64,000 nucleotides of DNA, taken from Lysobacteraceae bacterium NML93-0399. Lineage in GTDB: Bacteria; Pseudomonadota; Gammaproteobacteria; Xanthomonadales; Xanthomonadaceae. Position 1 is the first letter of the stretch. Each line of letters begins with the position of its first letter. Made by a program: the position numbers and the translations under genes. The notes beneath the pieces were generated by a model. That model saw nothing but the letters and a program-made list of their open reading frames with translations, made no database searches and was not told the DNA's origin. Of the stretch, positions 13,642 to 22,397 are shown piece after piece. Where the stretch lies: NCBI GenBank assembly GCA_002307375.1, contig NTJI01000005.1, positions 1 to 64,000 of the forward strand, given 5' to 3'.

Positions 13642-16449
13642 TCAGGCCGCGCTGTGCACCGTGGCGTTGGCCGCTTCCACGCTGGCCGCCAGTTCGTGCT
13701 GGCGGAAGGGCTTGTTGAGGATGGTCAGGCCCTGGTCGAAGTCGGCCATGCTGGTGTAGCCCGAGACGATGACGATCGCCGTGCCCGGCAGCCGTGCACG
13801 CACATTGCGGGCCAGTTCGGCGCCGGTCATGCCGGGCATCAGGTGGTCGGTGACGAGCACTGCCGGGGCCAGGCCATCGTCGAGTGCGCGCAGCGCTTCT
13901 TCGGCCGAACCGGCCTCGACGATGCGATAGCCCATGTCCTCGAGCGCATCGGCTGTGCACATGCGCACCGCGTCCTCGTCGTCGACGACCAGTGCGGTGC
14001 CGCGGGTGTCTGATGGGGTGTTCACTGCATTGTCCTCGTGTGCGTGGTCGGCGCCGGTGTGGGTTCCCACCGGCAGCCAGAAATGGATCGTCGTGCCCTG
14101 GCCGGGCGTACTGTCGATCGCGAGACGTCCGCCGAGCTGCGAAGCCAGGCCATGCGCCATCGACAGGCCCAGCCCGGTGCCGCGGCCGATGCCCTTGGTC
14201 GAAAAGAACGGTTCGATCGCACGCTCGCGCGTGCGTTCGTCCATGCCGGTGCCGGTATCGGTGATCGACAGCACCAGGTAGCGGCCGGCTGCCAGGCGCT
14301 CATCGTCCGACACCCGCGCATTGCGTGCGCCGATCGTCAGCGTGCCGCCGTCGGGCATGGCGTCGCAGGCGTTGACGGCGAGGTTGAGGATCGCCATCTC
14401 GAGCTGGTTGGCATCGGCCACCGCAGGCAGCAGCCCGTCGGGCAGGTCGAGCACCAGCCGGATGCGCGGGCTGCTCGAACTCTCGATCAGCGCTGCCATG
14501 CCCCGCACCAGCGCGGCCACGTCGATGTCGGCCGCCTGCAGCGGCTGACGGCGCGCGAACGCCAGCAGGCGCTGCACCAGCGTGGCCGCGCGCTCGGCCG
14601 ACTGGCGGGCGACCCCGATCATGCGCGTGCGACGTTCCTCGCGCGCATGCGGATCGGCGGCCAGGTCGAGCGCGGTGACGATCGGCGTGAGCAGATTGTT
14701 GAAATCGTGGGCCACGCCGCCGGTCAGCTGGCCGATCGCCTCGAGCTTCTGCGACTGGCGCAGCGCGCCTTCCGCATTGCGGCGTTCGGTGGTGTCGATC
14801 GCTTCGGGCACGACGGCGATGATGCGGCCGCCGTCATCGTGGATCGGCCGCAGCGACAGGTCGTGACACCGCTGGCCGCCGGGCAGGTCGACCTGCATCT
14901 CGTCGCGCACGGTCTCGCCCTTGGCCGCGCGCGCGAACATCGCTTGGATGCGCGCCGGCAGATCCGGCGTGCCGGTGAACCATGGCGTGTCCCACAGATG
15001 CAGGCCGATCACGTCCTCGAAGCGCGCACCGATCGCCTTCAGCACGGCGCGGTTGGCATCGGTGACGATGCCCTCGGGCGTGCACATGCCCTGCAGCTGG
15101 TAGCTGGTTTCAAACAGTGTGCGCAGCTGCGCCTGCGAGCGCGCGAGCGCTTCGGATGCGGCATTGATGTCGGTGACGTCGCGCGCGCTGCAGTAGAAAC
15201 GCCCGCCCTCCGGGGTGGCGACCCACGACAGTGTGCGCAGCCCGCCGGCACGCGTGCGCCAGCGGTTCTCGAAATGCAGCACCGGCTTGCCGGCCTGCAG
15301 CGTGGCGAGCACGTTCTGCGTGACCATGCGGTCGTCCGGACTGACGTGGTCGAGCCAGCGTGTGCCGACCAGCTCCTCCGCGCGCCAGCCCAGCAACTGC
15401 TCCCAGGCCGGATTGACCGTCTCGATGCGGCCGTCGGGTGCCACCACCGCGAGCAGATCGGGCGTCACCTGCCAGGTCAGCGAGCGGTCGCGTGCGCGCT
15501 CGACGACCTGGCGTTCCAGATCGCTGTTGAGCGATTGCAGTTCGCTTTCGCGCGCGCGCAGGGCGAGATCGCCGAGCCGCCGCGCCGTCACGTCCACGCC
15601 CTGCACGAAGATGCCGATCACGCCCTGCGCATCGCTGATGGGCTGGTAGACGAAATCCAGATGGCGCTCGACGGCCGGCTCGCCGGGGCGGGCCTGCACC
15701 ACGAACCGCGCGCCATCGGCGATGAACGGCTCGCCGGTACGGTAGACCGTGTCGAGCAGGTCCAGATATCCCTGCTGCACCGCATCGGGCAGCGCCTCGG
15801 CCGCCGGCTTGCCGACCAGCTCGCGATCGCCGACCAGCCGCCGATACGCAGGGTTGGCGTAGCGGAACACGTGGTCGGGCCCGGTGAGCATCGCCATGAA
15901 GCTTGGCGCCTGTTTGAACATGCGGCCGAGCTGGTCGACGTCGGCCGACAGCCGCCGCTCGTTCTGGACCTTGCGGGTGACGTCGGTGGTGATGTTGAGG
16001 AAGCCGATGACGCTGCCCTGCTCGTCGCGCACCGGCGTGTAGGAGAACGTCCAGAACGTCTCCTCCGGATAGCCGTTGCGCAGCATGGTGAGCGGCATGT
16101 CCTCGTGCCAGGTCGAGGTGCCCGACATCGCGCTGTCGACCATCGGGCGGATGTCGTCCCACACATCCGACCAGATCTCCGCCAGCGGCCTGCCCAGCGC
16201 ATGCGGCTCCTTGGCGCCGAGCATGGGCGCGTAGGCGTCGTTGTAGAACAGGGTCAGCGACGGGCCCCAGCACAGACACATCGCGAAACGCGAATCGAGC
16301 ATCAGGCCCAGCGTGGTCCGCAGCGACTGCGGCCACGTCTCGATCGGCCCCAGCGGCGTCGACGCCCAGTCGAAGGACGCGATCCGGCCGGCCATGGCGC
16401 CGTGGCGGGGCAGGAAATCGGACAGGCCGGCGGACGAGCGGACAGACAC
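13642..16449 (-). CDS. Hybrid sensor histidine kinase with PAS repeats and receiver
   Basis: A 935-aa cytoplasmic hybrid kinase with no membrane segments. The first part holds about four PAS/PAC-type modules (for example G-Y-P-E-E-T-F-W-T-F-S-Y-T-P, D-P-A-W-like N-P-A-W-E-Q-L-L-G-W). The HisKA box is GGVAHDFNNLLTP with phospho-His near 581; the ATPase has N-box LNLAVNACDAM, D-T-G-T-G-M and G-R-G-T-G-L-G-L-S. A receiver domain fills residues 816-935 with phospho-Asp near 868 (V-T-D-H-L-M-P-G). The GTG at 16449 keeps the family opening S-D-F-L-P-R-H-G-A-M-A-G-R-I and F-D-W-A-S-T-P-L-G-P; an ATG 18 codons later is the alternative. Light, redox or small-molecule input is possible; nothing shows which. 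Confidence 0.9.
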   Translation of the reverse strand: MSVRSSAGLSDFLPRHGAMAGRIASFDWASTPLGPIETWPQSLRTTLGLMLDSRFAMCLCWGPSLTLFYNDAYAPMLGAKEPHALGRPLAEIWSDVWDDIRPMVDSAMSGTSTWHEDMPLTMLRNGYPEETFWTFSYTPVRDEQGSVIGFLNITTDVTRKVQNERRLSADVDQLGRMFKQAPSFMAMLTGPDHVFRYANPAYRRLVGDRELVGKPAAEALPDAVQQGYLDLLDTVYRTGEPFIADGARFVVQARPGEPAVERHLDFVYQPISDAQGVIGIFVQGVDVTARRLGDLALRARESELQSLNSDLERQVVERARDRSLTWQVTPDLLAVVAPDGRIETVNPAWEQLLGWRAEELVGTRWLDHVSPDDRMVTQNVLATLQAGKPVLHFENRWRTRAGGLRTLSWVATPEGGRFYCSARDVTDINAASEALARSQAQLRTLFETSYQLQGMCTPEGIVTDANRAVLKAIGARFEDVIGLHLWDTPWFTGTPDLPARIQAMFARAAKGETVRDEMQVDLPGGQRCHDLSLRPIHDDGGRIIAVVPEAIDTTERRNAEGALRQSQKLEAIGQLTGGVAHDFNNLLTPIVTALDLAADPHAREERRTRMIGVARQSAERAATLVQRLLAFARRQPLQAADIDVAALVRGMAALIESSSSPRIRLVLDLPDGLLPAVADANQLEMAILNLAVNACDAMPDGGTLTIGARNARVSDDERLAAGRYLVLSITDTGTGMDERTRERAIEPFFSTKGIGRGTGLGLSMAHGLASQLGGRLAIDSTPGQGTTIHFWLPVGTHTGADHAHEDNAVNTPSDTRGTALVVDDEDAVRMCTADALEDMGYRIVEAGSAEEALRALDDGLAPAVLVTDHLMPGMTGAELARNVRARLPGTAIVIVSGYTSMADFDQGLTILNKPFRQHELAASVEAANATVHSAA

Positions 16450-16517
16450 GGCGTCGAGGGTGGGGCGGAGGACGGCGCATCCTGCCACAGCGGCCCGTGC
16501 GGACGGGATGAGGATCG

Positions 16518-17228
16518 TCAGCGCAGGCGGGCCTGCAGCGCGGCCGCATCGGGCGTCGCGTGTCCGGCGGCGGTGTTGTCGAAGATCGCCCAGGCCTCCG
16601 AAGGACCGCGCTGCAGCGCGTGCGCCAGCGTGTCGAGCGCCGCCGGCGCATAGGCGCTGCGGTAGAGCTCGGGCGCGCCGTGCCAGCGCCAGTAGGTGAA
16701 CGTCTGCGTGCCGCCCGGCATGGCATCCACGGCGTGGCGAGGCGGATCGGCGGCCACACGCGCCACGCCGTGACGGACCAGCAGACGGTCGGCATCGGCC
16801 GTCAGCCAGCTGGCATGTCGCGGCTCGCAGGCCACTGCGCCCGGCCACCGGCGGACGAGCATCGCGAAGAACCGCGCGGCCACGCGCGCGTCGAATGCGA
16901 GGCTGGGCGGCAGTTGCACCAGCACGCAGCCCAGCCGGGCGCCAAGCGCGCCGGCGGCGTCGAAGAACGCGTCCAGGGCCGGTCCGCACCGTTGCAGGCG
17001 GGCGTCGTGGGTGATCGCGCGCGGCAGCTTCACCGAAAAGCGGAAGTCCGCCGGCACGCTCGCCGCCCAGCGCGCATAGGTCGTGGCGCGATGCGGGCGA
17101 TAGAACGAGGAGTTGATCTCGACCGCGCCAAAACGCGTCGCGTAGCGGGCCAGCATGCTCTCGCCGCCGTCGAACAGGCCGGCATGACGGCTGGCGATCG
17201 ACCAGCCCGCACAACCGACGCGGATCAC
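16518..17228 (-). CDS. DUF72 (YecE-like) protein
   Basis: A 236-aa TIM-barrel-like protein of the DUF72/YecE family. Family marks are R-V-G-C-A-G-W-S at the start, F-G-A-V-E-I-N-S-S-F-Y-R-P, F-R-F-S-V-K-L-P-R-A-I-T-H and A-I-F-D-N-T-A-A-G-H-A. The function is unknown; related proteins have been linked to Fe-S or nucleic-acid metabolism without proof. The GTG at 17228 overlaps the stop of the preceding flavodoxin-like gene in a GTGA, which supports this start over longer upstream extensions. Confidence 0.87.
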   Translation of the reverse strand: MIRVGCAGWSIASRHAGLFDGGESMLARYATRFGAVEINSSFYRPHRATTYARWAASVPADFRFSVKLPRAITHDARLQRCGPALDAFFDAAGALGARLGCVLVQLPPSLAFDARVAARFFAMLVRRWPGAVACEPRHASWLTADADRLLVRHGVARVAADPPRHAVDAMPGGTQTFTYWRWHGAPELYRSAYAPAALDTLAHALQRGPSEAWAIFDNTAAGHATPDAAALQARLR

Positions 17229-17845
17229 GCGTCGCCGCGCTTGGGTCTGGGATAGGGCTGGGCCTGCAGCACACGCGCCAGATGCACGGCGTTGCTGGCG
17301 ATGGTGCTGATCGAATCGGCGACGCCCTTCGGCATGTCGTCCAGGTCCTTGTAGTCGACGCTGCCCATCGCCTCTCCGACCCAGTACGGCGGCCCGCCCG
17401 CGGGAACGGTGAAGCCCACATCGACCAGACCCTGGTAGAGCTCGGCCGATGCGTGATGGGCGCCGTCCTCGTTGCCGACCACGGCCGCGACCGCCACTTT
17501 CCCGAAGGTGGGATAGCAGCCGTCGTCGTCGATTTCGCCCAGCACCGCGTCGAGCCGTTCGAGCACACGCTGGGCGATGCTCGAAGGGTGGCCGAGCCAG
17601 ATCGGCGTGGCGACGACCAGGATCTGCGCGTCCATGATGCGTTTGCGCAAGGTGGGCCACTGGTCGCCGTCGCCCTCGTCGGCCGTCACGCCCGGACGGA
17701 CATCGAAATCGACCACCCTTACGCTGTCGGTGCGCACGTCGTGGCGGGCGAGGGCGGCGAGCACCTGGTCGAGAAGCTTCTGGGTCGACGAGGTTTCGGT
17801 GCCGGCCTTGAGCGTGCAGTTCAGGCCGAAGGCGGTGAGCGTCAT
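17225..17845 (-). CDS. Flavodoxin-fold NAD(P)H-dependent FMN reductase
   Basis: A 206-aa protein of the NADPH-dependent FMN reductase / flavodoxin-like family. L-N-C-T-L-K-A-G-T-E-T-S-S-T-Q fits the FMN phosphate loop, and V-V-A-T-P-I-W-L-G-H-P-S-S contacts the isoalloxazine ring in this family. It would reduce FMN or quinones in the cytosol. Translationally coupled (GTGA) to the DUF72 gene. Divergent from an MFS transporter 193 bp away. Confidence 0.85.
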   Translation of the reverse strand: MTLTAFGLNCTLKAGTETSSTQKLLDQVLAALARHDVRTDSVRVVDFDVRPGVTADEGDGDQWPTLRKRIMDAQILVVATPIWLGHPSSIAQRVLERLDAVLGEIDDDGCYPTFGKVAVAAVVGNEDGAHHASAELYQGLVDVGFTVPAGGPPYWVGEAMGSVDYKDLDDMPKGVADSISTIASNAVHLARVLQAQPYPRPKRGDA

Positions 17846-17999
17846 GGCGAAGTTCCGGGGCGGAGAATCGCCGGACTCTCGGGCCCGCAGTGTCCAGCGT
17901 CCGTCATGGCGGCGCGTTCAGTGCGTTCAGCGCGACCGGGCCAACCGCGCGATGCCCGCGGCTGCAACGCTGCGGGCCGGTGCGCGGCGGCGACATCGA

Positions 18000-18016
18000 T
18001 GTTGCGATGCACAACA
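18000..18016. promoter_or_regulatory. Inverted repeat in a divergent promoter region
   Basis: TGTTG-N7-CAACA, spaced as a dimer site, lies 22 bp before the MFS start codon and between two divergent genes. It has the T-N11-A form of LysR-type sites, but no LysR gene is adjacent. Confidence 0.35.
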
Positions 18017-18037
18017 ATAGGCGGCCCCGTGTCCGAG

Positions 18038-19243
18038 ATGTGTCCGATGGCCCGCCCACCCGTGCTGCCGCCCCGCCGCACCCGCCTGCTGATCCTGTTC
18101 GCGCTGGCGATGGGCGGCTTTGCGATCGGCACCAGCGAATTCGCGATGATGGGCCTGATGCCGAATCTGGTGCGCGGTTTCGGTGTCGATGAACCGGCCG
18201 TCGGGCATCTGATCAGCAGTTACGCGATCGGCGTCGTCATCGGCGCGCCGCTGCTCGCGATCCTCGGCGCGCGGCTGTCGCGACGCTCGCTGCTGCTGGC
18301 GCTGATGACCTTCTATGCGCTGGGCAACCTCGCCAGCGCGCTGGCGCCCAACTACGCATCGATGCTCGTCGCACGCTTCGTCGCCGGCCTGCCGCACGGC
18401 GCGTACTTCGGCGTGGCGATGCTGGTCGCCGCGTCGATCAGCCCGCCCGCACAGCGCGGCACCGCGATGGCGCGCGTGCTGCTCGGCCTGTCGATCGCGA
18501 TCCTGGTCGGCAATCCGCTGGCGACCTGGCTTGGCCAGCAGTTGAGCTGGCGCTGGACCTTCGGTCTGGTCAGCGTGGTGGCGATGCTGACGGTGGTGCT
18601 GGTCGCCCGCTTCCTCGCGCCCGACCCCGACGAGCAGCCGCAGACGCCGATGCGCGAGCTGCGCGCGTTCAATACCTCCCAGGTCTGGTATGCGCTGCTG
18701 ATCGGCGCGATCGGCTTTGCCGGCATGTTCTGCGTCTTCAGCTATCTCGCCCCGACGCTGACCGAAGTGACGGGCGTGGCGGAGTCGTGGATTCCGGTCG
18801 CGCTGGCGGCCTTCGGCGTGGGCGCCATCGTCGGCAACATCGCCGGCGGCTGGCTCGTCGACCGCCTGCAGTTCGCCGCGGTCGCGGTCGTGCTGGGCTG
18901 GTCGCTGCTGGTGCTGCTACTGTTTCCGCTGGTCGCGCAAGCGACCTGGTCGATCCTGCCGGCGATCGTCGCGGTCGGCACCATGGGCGCGCTGGCGCCG
19001 GTACTGCAGACCCGTCTGATGGACGTGGCCGGCGACGCACAGACCCTGGCCGCGGCGTCCAACCACGCCGCGTTCAACACCGCCAATGCGCTGGGGCCGT
19101 GGCTGGGCGGCATCGCGATCAGCGCCGGCCTGGGTTGGACGTCTACCGGTTACGTGGGCGCGGCGACCGCAGCCGCGGGCCTGGCGGTCTATGCGTGGGC
19201 GCGTCATGCCGAGCGTCGCCGCGCGCTGCAGCACGCCGCCTGA
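18038..19243 (+). CDS. MFS transporter, DHA1 (AraJ/YdhP-like) exporter
   Basis: A 401-aa inner-membrane protein with about 12 predicted helices and the two-half layout of major facilitator exporters. F-A-I-G-T-S-E-F-A-M-M-G-L-M-P-N-L in helix 1 is typical of the AraJ/SotB/YdhP branch of the DHA1 group, which exports sugars, purines or drugs by proton antiport. G-A-R-L-S-R-R-S after helix 2 matches the A motif. ATG 18038 is taken as start; GTG 18029 and ATG 18047 are also possible. Substrate not predictable. Confidence 0.87.
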   Translation: MCPMARPPVLPPRRTRLLILFALAMGGFAIGTSEFAMMGLMPNLVRGFGVDEPAVGHLISSYAIGVVIGAPLLAILGARLSRRSLLLALMTFYALGNLASALAPNYASMLVARFVAGLPHGAYFGVAMLVAASISPPAQRGTAMARVLLGLSIAILVGNPLATWLGQQLSWRWTFGLVSVVAMLTVVLVARFLAPDPDEQPQTPMRELRAFNTSQVWYALLIGAIGFAGMFCVFSYLAPTLTEVTGVAESWIPVALAAFGVGAIVGNIAGGWLVDRLQFAAVAVVLGWSLLVLLLFPLVAQATWSILPAIVAVGTMGALAPVLQTRLMDVAGDAQTLAAASNHAAFNTANALGPWLGGIAISAGLGWTSTGYVGAATAAAGLAVYAWARHAERRRALQHAA

Positions 19244-19318
19244 GACGCGCGGCATCCTTCACGCCGATTGCTCGTATCGCTGCGGACACTGCCGGTCGAT
19301 TCCTCACTGGAGTGCGAC

Positions 19319-20086
19319 ATGGCAGCGCGAAACACCAAGGGCGCGAAGGACGCGCAGACGATCGCAAAACTGATCGAGGACATCGACATCACGATGTTCA
19401 CCACCGTCGGACCCGGCGGTGATCTCGTCAGCCGCCCGCTGTCCACGCAGAAGGCGCAGTTCGACGGAGAGCGCGTGTGGTTCTTCGTCGCCTCCGACAG
19501 CCCCAAGGTCGCCGAGATCGCGCGGCATCCCAAGGTCAACCTGGCCTATGCGTCCAAGGGCCGCAATACCTACGTCTCGATGGCGGGCGAGGCCTACGTC
19601 AACGACGACCCGGTGAAGATCGAAGCCTTCTGGGACGACGCGCTCAAGGCGTATTTCCCGCGCGGGATCAACGATCCCAAGCTCACCCTCATCGAGGTCG
19701 AAATCCGCACCGCCGAGTACTGGGACGGGCCGGGTTCGATGATCGGCAAGGCCATCGCCTTTGCCGTGGCGCGCGTGACCAAGCGCGAAGAAGTGATGGG
19801 CGAGAACCGCATCGTCGATCTGCGCGGCAAGCGCACCACCTCGCGCCTGCCGCCTTCGCATGCCGACGCACGCGGTCGCGGCAACAGTGGTGCGCGCAAG
19901 ACCGCCAAGGCGGCGAGCAGCACGTCTGCCTCGAAGAAGAGCGCGTCGGGCGCCGCCGCCTCGAAGAAGGCCGCTTCGAAGACGACTGCCTCGAAGACGG
20001 CTGCGGCGAAGAAGCCGGCGGCGAAGAAGACGACCGCCAGGAAGACGACCGCCAAGACCAGCAAAAAGGCCAGCGCGCGCAGCTGA
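19319..20086 (+). CDS. PNPOx-fold stress protein with histone H1-like tail
   Basis: A 255-aa protein in two parts. Residues 1-165 are a pyridoxamine-5'-phosphate-oxidase-like split barrel of the general stress protein 26 type (M-F-T-T-V-G-P-G-G-D-L-V-S-R-P-L near 28-43; V-W-F-F-V-A; Y-W-D-G-P-G-S). This family binds FMN or F420-like cofactors or pyridoxal phosphate. Residues 185-255 are a Lys/Ala/Ser/Thr tail with S-K-K-A, A-K-K and A-R-K repeats like histone H1 or AlgP, probably disordered and nucleic-acid binding. The start MAARNTKGAKDAQTIAKLIE at 19319 is supported by GGAG 10 bp upstream. Confidence 0.85.
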   Translation: MAARNTKGAKDAQTIAKLIEDIDITMFTTVGPGGDLVSRPLSTQKAQFDGERVWFFVASDSPKVAEIARHPKVNLAYASKGRNTYVSMAGEAYVNDDPVKIEAFWDDALKAYFPRGINDPKLTLIEVEIRTAEYWDGPGSMIGKAIAFAVARVTKREEVMGENRIVDLRGKRTTSRLPPSHADARGRGNSGARKTAKAASSTSASKKSASGAAASKKAASKTTASKTAAAKKPAAKKTTARKTTAKTSKKASARS

Positions 20087-20144
20087 GCGCGCCGTCCCGT
20101 CCGGGCCGCGGCACACTGTGCGGCCCCTTGACCGGAACACCGCC

Positions 20145-20705
20145 ATGGCCGCGCGCGACCACGACTTCGATCCTGACGACAATTTCGCCTCCGGCTTTGT
20201 CGAACACGACGACGGCGAAGGGCTCGACGAAGCCGACGGCGATGTCGAAGTGCTGGCCTGGCAATGGCTGCTGCGCATCAACCCCGGTGACGAAGAAGCC
20301 GCGGCGCAGCAGCTCCAGGCCTTTCGCGACACGCTCGGCGGCGACGATGCGCCCGAGGCGATCCGCGACGCGCTCGAAGCGGCGACCGACTGGCGCTCGA
20401 GTTTCCGGATCGCCGAGGACGCGCGGACCACGCTGATCGACGCCATCGACACGCTCGCCGAGCGCGTGCGCGCGGACATCGACTGGGACGTCGAGGATCC
20501 GACCGACGACGAAGCGCTTGAGGACACGCCGACGATGTCGCTGTTGCAGACCGCCTTCGACCAGTTGCGCGTGGCCGGCTACACCCTGTGGGTTTGGGAA
20601 ACCGGCGATGCGACGGTCGCCGGCGTGATGGCGCCGCGCGAGGACGACGAAGGCATGCGCGTGCTCGCTCACGCATTGGGCCTGGAGCTGCGCCCGGCCG
20701 GCTGA
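20145..20705 (+). CDS. Acidic protein of unknown function
   Basis: A 186-aa very acidic soluble protein. The first 35 residues are mostly Asp/Glu/Gly. The middle is helical (L-A-W-Q-W-L-L-R-I-N-P-G-D-E-E-A-A-A) and the end forms a compact unit (L-R-V-A-G-Y-T-L-W-V-W-E-T-G-D-A). No family was recognised with certainty. Its acidity opposite the basic tail of the preceding gene, 58 bp upstream in the same direction, is suggestive but unproven. ATG 20145 follows ACCGGAACACCGCC, without a strong ribosome site. Confidence 0.7.
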   Translation: MAARDHDFDPDDNFASGFVEHDDGEGLDEADGDVEVLAWQWLLRINPGDEEAAAQQLQAFRDTLGGDDAPEAIRDALEAATDWRSSFRIAEDARTTLIDAIDTLAERVRADIDWDVEDPTDDEALEDTPTMSLLQTAFDQLRVAGYTLWVWETGDATVAGVMAPREDDEGMRVLAHALGLELRPAG

Positions 20706-20781
20706 ACGCGCGCGCTGGACACCGCTTTCGCGAATCTCCTGCTACCGTGCCCGGCGTCCGTCACGGCAATGGGAGGGTGCG

Positions 20782-21159
20782 ATGGACGCTTCCAGATTCC
20801 AGACCGCAGGTCGAGGCCGGCCACTCGCGCTCGTCGCGCTGCTGATGATGACGATCGCCGGCACGGCGCATGCCGTGGGGCCGGACGCGGTCGCCGAGCC
20901 GCCGGCCGAGGTCGCGGCCGATCTGCAACGCGCGCCGTGGCTGACGCCGATCGACGACACGCGACCGATCCGGCGCGTGTCCGCGCTCAGGACCGAATAC
21001 CGCCGCATCCGCGAATTGCGGCGCGAGCAGATGCAGCCGGAGTTCGAACGTCGCGTCGCGCAATCGGGCGAAGAGGCCGCCGACGCCTGGCGCCGTGACA
21101 CGCTGCGCGAGATCGCCAAGCGCGACCTGCGCGATCTGCGCGAGCGTCTGGAGCGCTAG
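20782..21159 (+). CDS. Small exported protein of unknown function
   Basis: A 125-aa protein with an N-terminal signal-like segment (L-A-L-V-A-L-L-M-M-T-I-A-G-T-A-H-A, cleavage likely after AHA near residue 31). The mature part is short, basic and helical (R-T-E-Y-R-R-I-R-E-L-R-R-E-Q), probably periplasmic. GGGAGG lies 8 bp before ATG 20782, a good ribosome site. It ends 12 bp from the convergent endonuclease-like gene. No family recognised. Confidence 0.72.
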   Translation: MDASRFQTAGRGRPLALVALLMMTIAGTAHAVGPDAVAEPPAEVAADLQRAPWLTPIDDTRPIRRVSALRTEYRRIRELRREQMQPEFERRVAQSGEEAADAWRRDTLREIAKRDLRDLRERLER

Positions 21160-21171
21160 CGGCGCAGCGCC

Positions 21172-22248
21172 TCAGCCGCGTGCCGTCGCGTCCGCGCTGA
21201 ACGTCGCATCCTCGAGCGCTTCGCGCGCCTGCGCCTGGTCTGCGGCATCGGCATCGAGGCCGGCATCGGGATCGTTGCAGCCCGGCGACAGCGCCAGCTC
21301 GACGAGGATGGGGAAGTGGTCCGAGCCCACGTGTTCGAGCCGCTGCATGCCCACCAGGGTGAAATGGCGACTGTGGAACAGGTGGTCCAGCGGCCAGCGC
21401 AATCCGGGCAGGCGCGCGTGGAAGGTGTTGTACATGCCGCGGCCGATGCGCGGGTCGAGCAGTCCGCTGAGCTTGCGGAACAGGCGCGTGGTGCGCGACC
21501 AGGCGACGTCGTTGAGATCGCCGGCGACGATGACCGGCAGGTCAGAGGCCTGCGCGGCGCGCCCCGCCAGCACCAGTTCGGCGTCGCGTTCCTCCGAGCC
21601 GTCCGATTCGGTCGGACTGGGCGGACGCGGATGCAGCGCACGCAGGGCGACGCGGCGGCCGTCGTCGAGTTCCAGCGTGGCGTGGACGGACGGAATGTCG
21701 TCTTCGACCAGATAGCGGATCTGCGCATCGTGCAGCGGCAGGCGCGAATACACATGCATGCCGTAGAGATTGTCGAGCGGGCAGCGCACCGCGTGCGGCA
21801 GCAGGTCGGACAGCGTGTCGAGCCGCGCTTCCCACCACGCGTCGGTTTCCACGGCAATCAGCACGTCCGGACGGTGTGCACGGACCTGCTCGAGCAGCGG
21901 CGTCGCATCGCGATTGGTCATCAGCACGTTGCTGGCCAGCAGGCGGATGCGCGTGCGCGCATCGGCCGGCGCGTCGGCCACCTCGACCCGCGCGATCCGT
22001 GTGTAGGGCACGATCCACCAGGCCTGCCACAGCATGCAGGCGGCGTTGACGATGACAATGGCGGTCGTCCACGGGTCGTCGATCGGATGGAAGACCAGCT
22101 GCAGCGCCAGCACCAGCGCCGAGAGCAGCAGCAGCTGCAGGCGCGGAAAGTCGAAACCACGGATCCACCACGCGCCACTGCGCAGGACGGGCATCAGCGT
22201 CGCGGTGGCCAGCAGGGCGGTCACCGCGGCAAAGGCGAGGGTCAGCAT
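21172..22248 (-). CDS. Membrane-anchored endonuclease/exonuclease/phosphatase family protein
   Basis: A 358-aa protein. Three hydrophobic helices occupy residues 1-95 (M-L-T-L-A-F-A-A-V-T-A-L-L; L-Q-L-L-L-L-S-A-L-V-L-A-L; A-I-V-I-V-N-A-A-C-M-L-W), then a DNase I-like EEP domain with R-L-L-A-S-N-V-L, A-G-D-L-N-D and G-S-D-H-F-P-I. The Asn, Asp and His metal and catalytic residues are in place. Family members cut DNA or phosphoesters including lipids; a membrane anchor with an outward domain fits an extracytoplasmic phosphoesterase. Start ATG 22248 chosen because upstream residues are low-complexity. Confidence 0.82.
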   Translation of the reverse strand: MLTLAFAAVTALLATATLMPVLRSGAWWIRGFDFPRLQLLLLSALVLALQLVFHPIDDPWTTAIVIVNAACMLWQAWWIVPYTRIARVEVADAPADARTRIRLLASNVLMTNRDATPLLEQVRAHRPDVLIAVETDAWWEARLDTLSDLLPHAVRCPLDNLYGMHVYSRLPLHDAQIRYLVEDDIPSVHATLELDDGRRVALRALHPRPPSPTESDGSEERDAELVLAGRAAQASDLPVIVAGDLNDVAWSRTTRLFRKLSGLLDPRIGRGMYNTFHARLPGLRWPLDHLFHSRHFTLVGMQRLEHVGSDHFPILVELALSPGCNDPDAGLDADAADQAQAREALEDATFSADATARG

Positions 22249-22397
22249 CGGTGGCGTGGGTGTGCGGCCGGGGCCGGCACTATGGCGAGCGCAGCGCTGC
22301 CGTCCTGTGAATACGGGACGGCGCGTCCCACCGCGGCGCTGGCCCGAGCCGGCGGCGGCTGCGACCATGCGCGGTCTTCTTGCCGGAGCGCCCTTGC

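Noticed and set aside
13642-17568. A 1308-codon leftward open frame that could be read as one giant kinase
   Set aside because: Only the part from 16449 is kinase. The upstream part is an out-of-frame reading of the DUF72 and FMN-reductase genes, whose proteins are clear in their own frames.
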